From the NCBI GenBank assembly GCA_963708675.1, contig CAVPTO010000003.1, forward strand, positions 744,001 through 808,000: a stretch of DNA of 64,000 bases, in the 5' to 3' direction. Origin of the DNA: DATAXP01 sp963708675 (GTDB lineage Bacteria > Planctomycetota > Planctomycetia > Pirellulales > PNKZ01). The translations under genes were made by a program, and so were the position numbers. Under the pieces are notes generated by a model. That model did no database searches and had not been told where the DNA came from. It saw nothing but the letters and a program-made list of their open reading frames with translations. Below are positions 1 to 9,613 of this stretch, piece by piece. Position 1 is the first letter of the stretch. Every line of letters starts with the position of its first letter.

Positions 1-734
1 AGGATCTGAAACTCATTCGCGACGAGGCCGAGCGAGTTCACGAGCGCCGAGGCCAATGGGACGGCGACGTTAAACAGTCGTGGGCGCGCGTCGAGGTGCG
101 TGCCGCCATTGATGGCACGATCGTCGAGAAGAACATCGCCGTCGGCGACGTTGTCGACACGACGCTCGATTTGTTCAAAATTGCCAACCTCGAACAGCTC
201 GACGTGTTGGCGCATATTTACGAAGAGGATCTGCCCATCCTCGAAGACCTCGCGGCCAGTCAGCGTCACTGGCGCATCCTTCTCAAGGGCGATCCCAACG
301 CCGCGCCGCTTGAAGGTCGGTTCGATCAAATCGGTCGCATCATCGATCCGAACCAGCACACGGCTCTCGTGATGGGTTGGGTCGATAATCGGGGTGGTCG
401 GCTGCGTGTCGGTCAGTTTGTGTCGGCTGTTGTCGACTTGCCGCCGTTTCCGAATGAAGTGGCCGTTCCGTCTTCGGCGTTAGTCGATGACGAAGGTGAA
501 ACGTATGTTTTCGTGCAAGATGATGCGTCGCAATCGCGATTCACGATGCGGCACGTGATTCCGGTTCGTCGTCGCGACAACAACGTTTACCTTGTCGCCA
601 ACCCTAACAGTCAGCAACTAGAAGCCGGTTATGAAGGTGTTCGTTCACGCGAGCGAGTCATCGTTTCCGGAAGTCTTGAACTCGCGCAAGCGCTTCGCGA
701 CCTTCAGTCGGCAGCGCAAGTGGCGCATAACTAG
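1..734 (+). CDS. RND efflux periplasmic adaptor (membrane fusion protein), 5' end outside window
   Basis: The reading frame is open from base 3 to the TAG at 732-734, so the gene starts upstream of the window and about 243 residues are visible. The segment V-R-A-A-I-D-G-T-I-V-E, followed by G-D-V-V and then I-A-N-L-E-Q-L-D-V, is the second half of the lipoyl/barrel-sandwich domain leading into the beta-barrel domain of HlyD/CusB-type adaptors. A membrane-proximal domain rich in beta strands follows (V-P-S-S-A-L-V). Such adaptors bridge an inner-membrane RND permease and an outer-membrane channel across the periplasm. The permease follows after 45 bases and a TolC-type channel after that, so this is the first visible gene of a pump operon. 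The substrate is not evident; resemblance to metal-type adaptors is moderate. Confidence 0.9.
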   Translation, partial: DLKLIRDEAERVHERRGQWDGDVKQSWARVEVRAAIDGTIVEKNIAVGDVVDTTLDLFKIANLEQLDVLAHIYEEDLPILEDLAASQRHWRILLKGDPNAAPLEGRFDQIGRIIDPNQHTALVMGWVDNRGGRLRVGQFVSAVVDLPPFPNEVAVPSSALVDDEGETYVFVQDDASQSRFTMRHVIPVRRRDNNVYLVANPNSQQLEAGYEGVRSRERVIVSGSLELAQALRDLQSAAQVAHN

Positions 735-779
735 GCGCGTTAAGGCCGGTTCTTCATCGGCTAGGCGCGAAACTTCTCG

Positions 780-3700
780 ATGATTGCCAAGCTGATTCAA
801 TGGGCGACTAACAGCCCGGTCGTTGTTCTGTTGCTCGTCACGGCCCTTGCGGTCGTCGGCGGCTACGCGTTCGTCAACGTCAACGTCGAAGCGTACCCCG
901 ACCCTGCGCCGGCGATCATCGAAGTCGTCGCACAATGGCCCGGAGCCAGCGCCGAAGAAGTCGAGCGCCAGGTCACGATTCCTATCGAGGTCGCGCTCGC
1001 TGGAATGCCAGGCCTGAAATACACGTGCGCCAAAAGCATGTTCGGGCTGGCGCATTTGCGCAATCAGTTCGAGTACGGAGTCGACTACGAACGGGCGAAG
1101 CAAGAAGTCATCAATCGTTTGCAGACCGCCAAGGATCAGCTGCCGAAGGAAGTTAACCCGTCGATCTCCCCTGCTTCGCCAATCGGCGAGATTTTGCGCT
1201 ACACGCTGTCCAATCCGAAGGACGCGCTCGGGCGGCCGATCTACACGCTCAACGACCTGAAGGCGCTCAACGACTGGACGCTCGTGCGAGAGTTCCGCCG
1301 CGTGCCACGCGTGGCGGGTGTCGTCAGTTCCGGCGGCACGGTGAAGCGGTACGAGATTCAGCCCGACCCCGAGCGTCTGAAAGAATATGACATCACGCTC
1401 GACCAGTTGCAGGAAGCGATCTCGCAGAGCAACGCCAACGTCGGCGGCGATTACGTCGAGCAAGGCCCGAGCATTCAGGTCGTGCGCGGCATCGGCCTCA
1501 TCGGCGGCGGCGAAGACCCGATGCAAAAAGCAATGCAGATGAAAACCGCCACCGAAGCGGCTGCGTATCTGCGCGCGGAAGAGCAGCGTCGACTGTACGA
1601 GATTCGGCGAGTCGTGGTCGCCTCGACGAACAACGTCCCAATCCGCGTCGAGCACGTCGTCGACGGAGGCCCCGTCCGCTATGGCGAAACACTCGGCTCA
1701 CGCGGCGTGATCGTGGGCAATCAAACACGCCAAGGGCAGTTGGGCATCACGCGATTCAAAACCGAGAAGCATGACGACGAAGACGTCGAAGTTTTCGACG
1801 AGCACAACCATCGCATCGCCTACGACGAGGACGACAACGTCCAAGGGATCATCCTGCTGTACAAGGGCCAGCAGTCGATTCCCGCGCTGACGGACGTGGC
1901 CGCGAAGATCGAAGAGTTGAACACGCAACCCGGTCGGTTGTTGCCCGGAGTGCAGATCGAACCGTTCTACAATCGGTCGACGCTGATTGCCGTCACGACC
2001 GAAACGGTGCACGAGAACTTGCTGCACGGCATCGGTCTGGTGACGTTGGTGTTGCTGATGTTCCTCAGCAACGTTCGCGCGGCATTGATCGTGGCGATCA
2101 ACATCCCGCTGGCGCTGATGTTCGCGTTCGCCGTGCTGTTTTTGCGAGGCAAAAGTGCCAACCTGCTTTCGATCGGGGCCGTCGACTTTGGCATCATCGT
2201 CGATAGTTCGGTCATCATGGTCGAGAACATTTATCGCCGCCTGAGCTCGGGCGAGAGCTCGGGCTTGAGCTTGCGCGAGCGCATCGTGCGCGCCAGCCGC
2301 GAAGTCGAGAAGAGCTTGTTCTTCTCGACGATCATCATGATTTGCGCGATGCTTCCGCTGTTCACGATGACCGGCCCTGAAGGTCAAATCTTCGGACCCA
2401 TGGCCGACACCTATGCCTTCGCACTCGGCGGGGCGTTGTTGTTGGCGCTCACGGTGTCGCCGGTGCTGTGCATGCTGTTCTTCAAGAACCTGAAGCCGGC
2501 CAAGGACAATATCCTCGTTCGCAACTTGAAGCGAATGACGCTGTGGCAGCTGAACCTGGTTTTGCGACATCGCATGATGGCGGTAGTGGCGTTCGTCGTG
2601 TTGGCCATTGGAACCGCGGCAGCGCTCCCTTTCCTGGGCCGCGAGTTCATGCCCGAGCTCGAAGAAGGGAACATGGTTGTCCGCGGGACGTTCCCAGTGA
2701 ATGTGTCGCTCAAGGAAGCCGCCTCGAAGGCTCGCATCGCGCGGCACATCATGGCGCAGTTCGGAGAAGTTCGTCTCGTAACCTCGCAGGTCGGCCGTCC
2801 CGACGATGGAACCGACCCGATCGGTTACTACAACGTCGAGTGCTTCGTCCCGCTCAAGCAGCCTGACGAGTGGGCGATTCCCGAAGGGCACACGCACAAG
2901 CGCGGCAAGGCTGAATTGATTCGCGACATGAACAACGCGCTGTCTCGCGACCTGGTCGGCATCAACTGGGACTTCTCGCAGATGATTCGCGACAACGTGC
3001 TCGAATCGCTGTCAGGCGTGAAGGGCGAAAACTCCGTGAAGATTATTGGCCCCGATCTCGAGGAGTTGGAACGGCTCGCGGTGAAGGTAAACGCGGCGAT
3101 CTCGCATGTCCCGGGCATTTCGGACCCCGGTATCTTCCACATCCGCGGTCAGTCGAACATGGCGTTCCCAGTCGATCGCGATAAATGCGCGCTGTGGAGC
3201 GTGAGCGTCGCTGACCTGGAAGACGTCATTCAGACGGCCGTCGGCGGGAAGCCGTTCACCGACATGATCGAAGGCGAGAAGCGCTTTGACGTCACTCTGC
3301 GCTGGCCGCCCGAGTTGCGCGAAAACGTCGACGAGATTCTCAAAATCCCGGTGGACGTTGTGAAGAACACCGTGACCAGTGGTCCTGTAGCGAGCCTTGC
3401 CGGCACGCCAACGACCGGCGCGAGCACGGGCCTTTCGTCGACAGGCACGAGCATGGCCATGCCGAGCCTCACGGGCAATATGTTCAACGCTACGCCGAAC
3501 AACGTGGCACGCGTGCCGCGTCGTCGATTGCTTGACCTGGTAACACCCGTGAACGAGCAAGGCCAACCCGACCCCAAAGGCAGCTTTGTGCGGCCTGGCG
3601 CCTCGACCATCTCACGCGAGCAGGGCAACCGATTGATTGCGGTGAAGTTCGGCGTTCGAGGACGCGACCTGGCAAGCACCGTCGCCGAAGCTCAAGAGGT

Positions 3701-4292
3701 GACTGCACCGATCTTCGAAGGAACGCCGTACCGAACCACGTGGAGCGGCGAATTCCAGCAGATGCAGGAAGCTGAGCATCGCATGGCGTCGATTGTCCTG
3801 CTGTCGCTGGTGCTCATCATGATTCTGTTGTATTTGGCATTCGGCTCGTTGCTGGACGCCCTGGTCGTATTTGCCAACGTCGCCGTGATGTCGATGGGTG
3901 GCGTGTGGACGTTGTTCCTCACCGGCGTGAATTTCAATGTCTCGGCGGCGGTTGGGTTCATCTCCATTCTCGGTGTGGCGGTGATGAACGGCCTGCTGCT
4001 GGTTTCGTCGTTCAATCAGTTGCGTGCTCACGGTAACCCGCTCCAAAAGGCGCTCGAGCAAGGCGCGACGCATCGCATCCGACCGCTGACCATGACCGCG
4101 CTGACTGCGATTCTCGGTCTGTTGCCGGCAGCCTTGAGCACGAAGATCGGGGCTCAGTCGCAACGGCCGTTGGCGATCGTCGTCGTGGGTGGCATGATCA
4201 CGACGCTCGTGATGTTTAACCTGGTCCCGCTGCTTTACAGCTTTTACGGACATCGCGAACCCCCCGAAGGCTCCGGCGACTTCGCCGAGTAA
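780..4292 (+). CDS. RND efflux permease, CzcA/CusA-like (heavy-metal efflux class)
   Basis: This 1170-residue inner-membrane proton-driven pump subunit has the RND plan: a first membrane helix near residues 10-30, a large periplasmic porter region, a helix bundle near 400-560, a second porter region and a last bundle near 1000-1150. The TM4 motif D-F-G-I-I-V-D-S-S-V-I-M-V-E-N keeps the acidic triad spacing of CzcA (D469, D475, E482), the proposed proton relay. It is about 100-130 residues longer than typical CzcA/CusA. The extra length lies in a charged insert (about 330-354, D/E/H rich) and a Gly/Ser/Thr-rich insert (about 863-940). The adaptor lies upstream and the TolC-like protein downstream. 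The metal class assignment rests on the TM4 motif and the N-terminal sequence; the true substrate is unknown. Confidence 0.93.
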   Translation: MIAKLIQWATNSPVVVLLLVTALAVVGGYAFVNVNVEAYPDPAPAIIEVVAQWPGASAEEVERQVTIPIEVALAGMPGLKYTCAKSMFGLAHLRNQFEYGVDYERAKQEVINRLQTAKDQLPKEVNPSISPASPIGEILRYTLSNPKDALGRPIYTLNDLKALNDWTLVREFRRVPRVAGVVSSGGTVKRYEIQPDPERLKEYDITLDQLQEAISQSNANVGGDYVEQGPSIQVVRGIGLIGGGEDPMQKAMQMKTATEAAAYLRAEEQRRLYEIRRVVVASTNNVPIRVEHVVDGGPVRYGETLGSRGVIVGNQTRQGQLGITRFKTEKHDDEDVEVFDEHNHRIAYDEDDNVQGIILLYKGQQSIPALTDVAAKIEELNTQPGRLLPGVQIEPFYNRSTLIAVTTETVHENLLHGIGLVTLVLLMFLSNVRAALIVAINIPLALMFAFAVLFLRGKSANLLSIGAVDFGIIVDSSVIMVENIYRRLSSGESSGLSLRERIVRASREVEKSLFFSTIIMICAMLPLFTMTGPEGQIFGPMADTYAFALGGALLLALTVSPVLCMLFFKNLKPAKDNILVRNLKRMTLWQLNLVLRHRMMAVVAFVVLAIGTAAALPFLGREFMPELEEGNMVVRGTFPVNVSLKEAASKARIARHIMAQFGEVRLVTSQVGRPDDGTDPIGYYNVECFVPLKQPDEWAIPEGHTHKRGKAELIRDMNNALSRDLVGINWDFSQMIRDNVLESLSGVKGENSVKIIGPDLEELERLAVKVNAAISHVPGISDPGIFHIRGQSNMAFPVDRDKCALWSVSVADLEDVIQTAVGGKPFTDMIEGEKRFDVTLRWPPELRENVDEILKIPVDVVKNTVTSGPVASLAGTPTTGASTGLSSTGTSMAMPSLTGNMFNATPNNVARVPRRRLLDLVTPVNEQGQPDPKGSFVRPGASTISREQGNRLIAVKFGVRGRDLASTVAEAQEVTAPIFEGTPYRTTWSGEFQQMQEAEHRMASIVLLSLVLIMILLYLAFGSLLDALVVFANVAVMSMGGVWTLFLTGVNFNVSAAVGFISILGVAVMNGLLLVSSFNQLRAHGNPLQKALEQGATHRIRPLTMTALTAILGLLPAALSTKIGAQSQRPLAIVVVGGMITTLVMFNLVPLLYSFYGHREPPEGSGDFAE

Positions 4293-4580
4293 GGCGACGT
4301 TCTTCTACCAGGACTTGCCGGGCGGCGCTGCCAGCACCGCTACGCAAGCGGCACAGTCACCTGCGACCCGTTCTCCATCGCTTGCCTCGTCGCGGCGATC
4401 CCCCCAGCATCCGCCATCGGGCGACACTCCATCGCGCGCCGGAATATTTTCACTGGTCTGCGCAATCGCTACGACCGATACAACTGGCACGAACGTGCGC
4501 AGACGTTATGTCCGCTACGATCGGAAATGCTCGACGATTGAGTTCTTCGCAACTTTTCCGGGACTGCGAGCACTGCTGAC

Positions 4581-6362
4581 GTGGTTTTGACCGTTGCCAA
4601 GCATCGCTTGATCGTCGCAGTTTTCGCCGTCGCGTGCTTGGGCACGGGTGCAGCGAGCGGATTGCATGCGCAGCAAGCTGCGGGACCGCGGTACGGTGCG
4701 CCTGCACCGGTGACCAACGCGTCCGATCCGTTGACGAGTTCACCTGTTCCGACGCTGCGAATCACGGCCGGCGAGCCGCAAGAGATGCCGTTGCCGGCTG
4801 CGTCGACTCCGACTCTCGAGGCGCCGCAATCTGCCGTCTCGCCGAGTGCCGCATCGTCGCGACTTTCGGCCTTTCAATTGAATCCGCCGTCTCAGTCCGA
4901 AGCGTTGGCCGACTCGGATGCCGAACCGGCGATGCAGCGCGGGCTTCGCATTCCAGCCGAACTGCCCGGAGCCAATGCGCCTCCGCTGCGTTTGCCTCCT
5001 TACGATCCCGCGAGTCCGCAGCGCCGGCTGTCAGCGATCGAACAGTTGTTTCCGAACTTGCCGCCGCTGCCGCCGAACATGATGCCGCCGCCGTCCCCCG
5101 ATGGCCGCCGCATGGGGCTTATCGAGCTCGAGAATTTGGCGCTCGCCAACAGTCCGCTCGTACAGCAAGCCGTCGCTCAAATCACGGCCGAACGCGGCGG
5201 TGCGATTCAAGCGGGCACGCATCCGAACCCGACTGTCGGCTTCGAGTGCGACACCGTGGGCTCGCAACGCACGGCAAACTATCAAGGCGGTTACTTCGAT
5301 CAGACGTTCATCACGGCCGGAAAGCTGCGACTGGCCCAAGCTGCTCAAACCATCGACATTCGTATCGCCGAACTAGCGTTGCGGAAGATGCGCATTCAGG
5401 TCATCACGGATGTTCAATCTCGATATTACGCGGTGCTTGTCGCAGAAGAAGCTGTGCGTGCGACACATGCGTTGGCTGCCTTCACGGACGAAATCTATCG
5501 CATCCAAACCGAACAACTGCGTGGCGGCGAGGCCGCTGCGTACGAGCCGATGCAGCTGCGCGTCATGGCCAACCAGGCACGCGGCGCCCTGTTGCAAGCC
5601 CGCAACCGCTACTATTCGGCATGGAAGCAGTTGGCCGCAGCCGTAAGCATTCCCGACTTGCCGCCGACACAACTCGCAGGAAGTTTGAACGTCGAAGTGC
5701 CGCAAATCCGCTTCGACGTGGCGCTCAGCCGCGCCCTCGAGTATCACACCGATATTCTCACGGCACGCAATACCGAGCAACAGGCTCGCATCAACGTGCG
5801 TCTCAACGAACGCAAACCGATTCCGAACTTCCAACTCTACTCAGCCGTGCAGAAGGACTACACCGGTCCGCCGTTCGGCACGACGTTCAACATTCAGGCT
5901 GGCCTGCCCATGCCGTTCTACGACCGTAACGTCGGCGGCATCATGGAAAGCCGGGGCTTGCTGATTCGCGCTGGGCAAGAATCAACTCGAGCGCGCAACG
6001 ACATCATCACGCAAGCCGCCGACGCCTTCGAGCGGTACGAAAACAATCGCGGCCTGCTCGAATACTACCGCAACGAAATGCTGCCCGATCAGTCGCGCGT
6101 TTACCGTGGCGTGTACGAACGCCATCAGCAACAGCCCGATCGCGTGTCGTTCGGCGACGTGATTGTCGCGCAGCAGCAACTGGCCACGATCATCACCAGC
6201 TACATCACCGTGTTGGGCGCGCAGTGGATCGCAGTCGCGGACCTGTTGAACGTGTTTCAAGTTGAAGATCTGCCCGAGCTTCAACAGTTAGGAATGCCGT
6301 CTGTGGGCGAGCCCAGCGGTGCCCCACCGCCGCCGGACTTTGCGCAGGTTCAAGGGCAGTAG
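4581..6362 (+). CDS. TolC-family outer-membrane efflux protein
   Basis: This 593-residue protein starts at GTG 4581 and has a signal peptide (hydrophobic residues about 9-27, then L-H-A-Q-Q). A Pro/Ala/Ser-rich linker of roughly 140 residues follows, then two outer-membrane-efflux repeats, from about residue 175 to 550, with long helical coiled segments rich in Ala, Gln and Arg. Proteins of this family form the trimeric channel and tunnel of tripartite pumps. It is the third component after the adaptor and permease, but it is separated from the permease by 288 bases in which I see no gene, so it may have its own promoter. The long N-terminal linker before the barrel domain is unusual compared with TolC or CusC. 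Confidence 0.9.
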   Translation: MVLTVAKHRLIVAVFAVACLGTGAASGLHAQQAAGPRYGAPAPVTNASDPLTSSPVPTLRITAGEPQEMPLPAASTPTLEAPQSAVSPSAASSRLSAFQLNPPSQSEALADSDAEPAMQRGLRIPAELPGANAPPLRLPPYDPASPQRRLSAIEQLFPNLPPLPPNMMPPPSPDGRRMGLIELENLALANSPLVQQAVAQITAERGGAIQAGTHPNPTVGFECDTVGSQRTANYQGGYFDQTFITAGKLRLAQAAQTIDIRIAELALRKMRIQVITDVQSRYYAVLVAEEAVRATHALAAFTDEIYRIQTEQLRGGEAAAYEPMQLRVMANQARGALLQARNRYYSAWKQLAAAVSIPDLPPTQLAGSLNVEVPQIRFDVALSRALEYHTDILTARNTEQQARINVRLNERKPIPNFQLYSAVQKDYTGPPFGTTFNIQAGLPMPFYDRNVGGIMESRGLLIRAGQESTRARNDIITQAADAFERYENNRGLLEYYRNEMLPDQSRVYRGVYERHQQQPDRVSFGDVIVAQQQLATIITSYITVLGAQWIAVADLLNVFQVEDLPELQQLGMPSVGEPSGAPPPPDFAQVQGQ

Positions 6363-6370
6363 CCCACCGC

Positions 6371-6904
6371 TTACGCGGGCAGTTCGATCACTTTCGCCGT
6401 GTTGATCTTCACGGGCGTCGTTGGTCGGTCTTGGCTGCCTGTCTTCGTCTCGCCGATCTTCTTCACGACGGCAAGGCTGGCGGCATCGGCGGTGCGGCCG
6501 AACGCCGTGTATTGCTTATCGAGATGCGGCACGCGTTCGAGGCAGATGAAGAACTGCGAACCTGCCGAGTTCGGATCGCTCGTGCGAGCCATCGAAAGCA
6601 CACCTGGCTCATGGGACATCGAGTTAAACTCCGCGGGAATCGTGTAACCGGGACCACCCGTTCCGGTGCCTTGCGGACATCCACCTTGAATCATGAACCC
6701 TTTGATCACGCGATGAAACGATCCGTTGTCATAGAAACCGATCTTCGCCAGCGCGAGCATATTCTTGCAATGCCCGGGCGCAACATCGGTCGCCATATCG
6801 AGCGTGATCGTGCCCACCGATGTATCGAGCTCTATCTGATACTTATGCTTCGTGAAATCGAGGGACTTCTGGGCGGCTTCCACCTCGGCCTTGCGACTCG
6901 CCAT
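6371..6904 (-). CDS. Cyclophilin-type peptidyl-prolyl cis-trans isomerase
   Basis: The 177-residue protein starts at ATG 6904, chosen because AAGGAG lies 7 bases upstream; a longer frame to 6949 has no such site. It shows the cyclophilin core: F-H-R-V-I-K-G-F-M-I-Q-G-G with the catalytic Arg, then the G-P-G-Y-T-I-P-A-E-F, S-M-A-R and S-Q-F-F-I segments. It lacks a signal peptide, so it is probably cytoplasmic, catalysing proline isomerisation in folding. The first 18 residues are a charged extension (A-S-R-K-A-E-V-E). It converges on the TolC-like gene with only 8 bases between the stops. The 104-base gap after the upstream permease gene suggests independent transcription. Confidence 0.95.
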   Translation of the reverse strand: MASRKAEVEAAQKSLDFTKHKYQIELDTSVGTITLDMATDVAPGHCKNMLALAKIGFYDNGSFHRVIKGFMIQGGCPQGTGTGGPGYTIPAEFNSMSHEPGVLSMARTSDPNSAGSQFFICLERVPHLDKQYTAFGRTADAASLAVVKKIGETKTGSQDRPTTPVKINTAKVIELPA

Positions 6905-7007
6905 GCAACACTCCTTGGTACGTTTGTTGGTCCCGCGCCAACGATGCACGACAAGCGACGAAAAAGCAAGGGGGCCTTCTCATCGTTTCGCGACTAACGA
7001 TTTTTGA

Positions 7008-8339
7008 TTAGCGCTTCGCATCGCGAGCCGGAGGAATCTCGCGGCCATGCGGATCGATGTCAGGCGCGCGGAGGTCGGCCGCCAGAGTTTCTTGCAACTG
7101 CGGACCGATGAAGTGTTCAACGCGCTCGGCAGGCGCGTGAACGTGATCGAGCGGAAGTTGAAAGTGCTCGATGAGAAATGCTTCCCACAAACGATGCGAC
7201 CGCACGAGCGACTCGGCGAGGCGCCGCCCATCGGCCGTAAGGCATAGCTCTCCGCGTGTGTATTGAATCGCCCCGTTACGCCAAAGTTTGGGGAGCGTGA
7301 GCCATGCTAACATTCCCCCTCCAACGGCATGTACGCACTGCGCGATCGTCAGCTTTTGCGGCGTTTTGAATCCCGACTTGCCGGCTAGCTCTTCGGCGCG
7401 ATAGAGGAATGCCACGACGTCTTCGCTTTCGATTCGCAGCGAGAGCATCAGGTTGTTCCACGCTTTGCCAAGCACGCCGTAACGCGGAGACAACAATACT
7501 GCAGCTGCGAACTGGCCGCCGGCCGCGACGCCAATCATGCCCGCGACTGTCGTGTCCCACTCCACGGCGCCCCAATAGCCGAGCAGCGACGCGAGCACCG
7601 CAACGAGCACCGCGAGGCCCATCATGCGGCCGAGTCGATCGGTCAACAAATGTGCCGTCGCGCCGGGCACGATGAGCATCGCGATGACGATGATCGAGCC
7701 AACGGCCTCGAACGCCGCGACGGTCACGAGCGCGACCATCGCCATCAGCAGATAGTGCATCACCGTGGCGCTGATGCCGATTGCCGACGCCAAGGCCGGA
7801 TCGAACGAAGAAATCTTGAGTTCCTTCCAGAACGCGGCGACGAACGCGAGCGTGAGCAAAAGTGCTGCGCCTAGCGGGCCGACCGTTCGCGGCACCTCGA
7901 TGCCGAACCAATTCACCGAATCGAGGGGGGCGGCCTCGATTAGGCCGTACAGCACGCAGCTAGGGTCGAGGTCGACGTAGCGAGCGAAGTTGGTGAGCAG
8001 GAACACGCCGAGCGCGAACAGCGATGTGAAGACGATGCCCATGCTCGAATCCTCGGGCACTCGGGCAAACGTGGTGAGCGATTGGGTGAGGAACGCCGCG
8101 AGCAGTCCCATGATGACAGCCCCCACGAACATGGGGCCACTGGCCATCCTGTTCGACCACACGAAGGCGATCACGATCCCTGGCAGCACCGAGTGGCTGA
8201 TCGCGTCGCCCATGAGGCTCGTGCGTCTCAGCACCAGGTAAGTGCCGAGGATGGCGCACGAGATGTTCGCCAAAAGCGCGATGACGATCGTCCAGATCGA
8301 CAGCTCGTGATCGGCCAAAAAACTGAGCACGTGACTCAC
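7008..8339 (-). CDS. Metal ABC transporter permease fused to a DtxR-type metal-binding/dimerisation domain
   Basis: This 443-residue protein has an N-terminal ABC-3 (ZnuB/TroC/MntB) permease of eight or nine membrane helices (about residues 5-285). It carries R-R-T-S-L-M-G-D-A-I-S-H-S, typical of Zn/Mn permeases. The C-terminal 130 residues are soluble. They contain a winged-helix remnant and then a segment like the second domain of DtxR/MntR: R-S-H-R-L-W-E-A-F-L, H-V-H-A-P-A-E-R-V-E-H-F and D-P-H-G-R-E-I-P. The His/Glu metal ligands of that domain appear to be present. The GTG start at 8339 overlaps the preceding stop by four bases and has GAGGTGG upstream, so it is preferred over the longer frame to 8390. 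It is the last gene of the importer operon. Confidence 0.92.
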   Translation of the reverse strand: MSHVLSFLADHELSIWTIVIALLANISCAILGTYLVLRRTSLMGDAISHSVLPGIVIAFVWSNRMASGPMFVGAVIMGLLAAFLTQSLTTFARVPEDSSMGIVFTSLFALGVFLLTNFARYVDLDPSCVLYGLIEAAPLDSVNWFGIEVPRTVGPLGAALLLTLAFVAAFWKELKISSFDPALASAIGISATVMHYLLMAMVALVTVAAFEAVGSIIVIAMLIVPGATAHLLTDRLGRMMGLAVLVAVLASLLGYWGAVEWDTTVAGMIGVAAGGQFAAAVLLSPRYGVLGKAWNNLMLSLRIESEDVVAFLYRAEELAGKSGFKTPQKLTIAQCVHAVGGGMLAWLTLPKLWRNGAIQYTRGELCLTADGRRLAESLVRSHRLWEAFLIEHFQLPLDHVHAPAERVEHFIGPQLQETLAADLRAPDIDPHGREIPPARDAKR

Positions 8340-9613
8340 GTCGCCACCTCCGGCGGCGGCAGCGCCGACGGCCAACGCCCTTCGCTCCACAACTTGGCTT
8401 CGAGTTCGCGAATCGTCTCGGCGGGGAGCAACTCATCGACGCTCTCGGCGTCGAGATCGGCATAGCTGCCTGCCAGCTCTGGGTACTCCGTGAGAAACAC
8501 TTCCCACAGCCGATAGCCTCGCAACGTTCTCGCAGCCGCGGAGTGCCCGGCCGACGTGAGCAGATACCGATCCGCGCCACGAAAGGCGACCAACCCCTCG
8601 ACGAGGAGCGCGTCGAGCACGTTCGCGTGACGCTTCTCTCGCCAGCGTCGCGCAATGTCGGCGAGCGACAGTGGCGCATCTGGCACTCGAGCTTGCTGCG
8701 CCAACTCGGCGAAGGTGCGAAGAAGTTTCTGACGCGCGAGCCTGCGGCGAAAGCCCGCGGCGGCAATCGCGCGAGCGATCATTCCGCGTCGCGGCGCCAA
8801 CAGCATCGACGCACAAAACAGTGTCGAGGCCACCAAGACGATCACAGGCCCCGCCGGAGAAAAGCTGAACTGTGCGCTGAGCGACGTCCCCGTAGCGGCA
8901 ACGACCGCGCCGAAGATGCTCGACAAGAACAGCATTCGTCCGAGACTGTCCGTCCAGAAACGCGCGGAAATCGCCGGCACAATGAGCATTGCCGTGATCA
9001 ATAATCCGCCAACGGCAGGTAGCCCGACAACGACCGCCAGTGCGACCATCCCTGTGAGCAGAAAGTCGAGCGCTAACGCCGGCCACCCTTGAGCGCGGGC
9101 GAATCCGGGATCGAACGCAATTGCCTTGAATTCCTTGTAGAGAAGCAGCAGCACCACGAGGCACGCGCCAGAAACGCCGCCGATCAGCATCACATCTTGC
9201 GCGATCATGCCGGCCGTCTTGCCAAGAATGAACGAGTCGAGCCCGGCTTTGCTTCCGGTCGCTGTGCGGTCCTGAATCAGTCGGAGCAGCACGAAGCCAA
9301 TGGCCGACGACACGCCGAGCACGATGCCGATGGCGGCGTCCTCCTTCGTGCGCGTGCTCTGCCGCAAGAGTGCCACGACGGCCACGCCAAGAATGCCAGT
9401 GCCGAGCGCACCTAACAAAAGCACGGGCATACTGCGCTCGCCCCAGATGAGAAAGGCGATGGCGACGCCCGGCAGCGCAGCGTGCGCCAGCGCGTCGCCC
9501 ATCAACGCGCGACGCCTGAGCACGGCAAAACATCCCACGAGTCCCGAGCTAGCGCCGAACAGGCTCGTGCCTGCCAACACGATCCACGTGTTGTATGTGA
9601 GCCAGTCGCTCAA
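8336..9613 (-). CDS. Metal ABC transporter permease with degenerate DtxR-type C-terminal domain
   Basis: This 425-residue protein is a second ABC-3 family permease: membrane helices over about residues 10-285 and the family motif R-R-R-A-L-M-G-D-A-L-A-H-A-A. A soluble C-terminal region of about 135 residues follows. It resembles a winged helix (S-L-A-D-I-A-R-R-W-R, then L-L-V-E-G-L-V) and a DtxR-like dimerisation domain (Y-R-L-W-E-V-F-L). Here the positions that are His in the partner permease are Tyr or other residues, so the metal site looks lost. It overlaps the ATPase gene by four bases (9610-9613) and the next permease by four. The pair likely forms a heterodimeric channel, as in TroCD. 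The metal (Mn, Zn or Fe) cannot be read from sequence. Confidence 0.92.
   Translation of the reverse strand: MSDWLTYNTWIVLAGTSLFGASSGLVGCFAVLRRRALMGDALAHAALPGVAIAFLIWGERSMPVLLLGALGTGILGVAVVALLRQSTRTKEDAAIGIVLGVSSAIGFVLLRLIQDRTATGSKAGLDSFILGKTAGMIAQDVMLIGGVSGACLVVLLLLYKEFKAIAFDPGFARAQGWPALALDFLLTGMVALAVVVGLPAVGGLLITAMLIVPAISARFWTDSLGRMLFLSSIFGAVVAATGTSLSAQFSFSPAGPVIVLVASTLFCASMLLAPRRGMIARAIAAAGFRRRLARQKLLRTFAELAQQARVPDAPLSLADIARRWREKRHANVLDALLVEGLVAFRGADRYLLTSAGHSAAARTLRGYRLWEVFLTEYPELAGSYADLDAESVDELLPAETIRELEAKLWSEGRWPSALPPPEVAT

Noticed and set aside
1698..2897. A 399-codon minus-strand frame inside the first RND permease
   Set aside because: It is a high-GC antisense shadow of a conserved membrane protein and lacks any domain signal.
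4293..4580. A small gene in the 288-base gap between the RND permease and the TolC-like gene
   Set aside because: Short frames exist on both strands (up to 91 codons) but have no start context, signal peptide or family resemblance.
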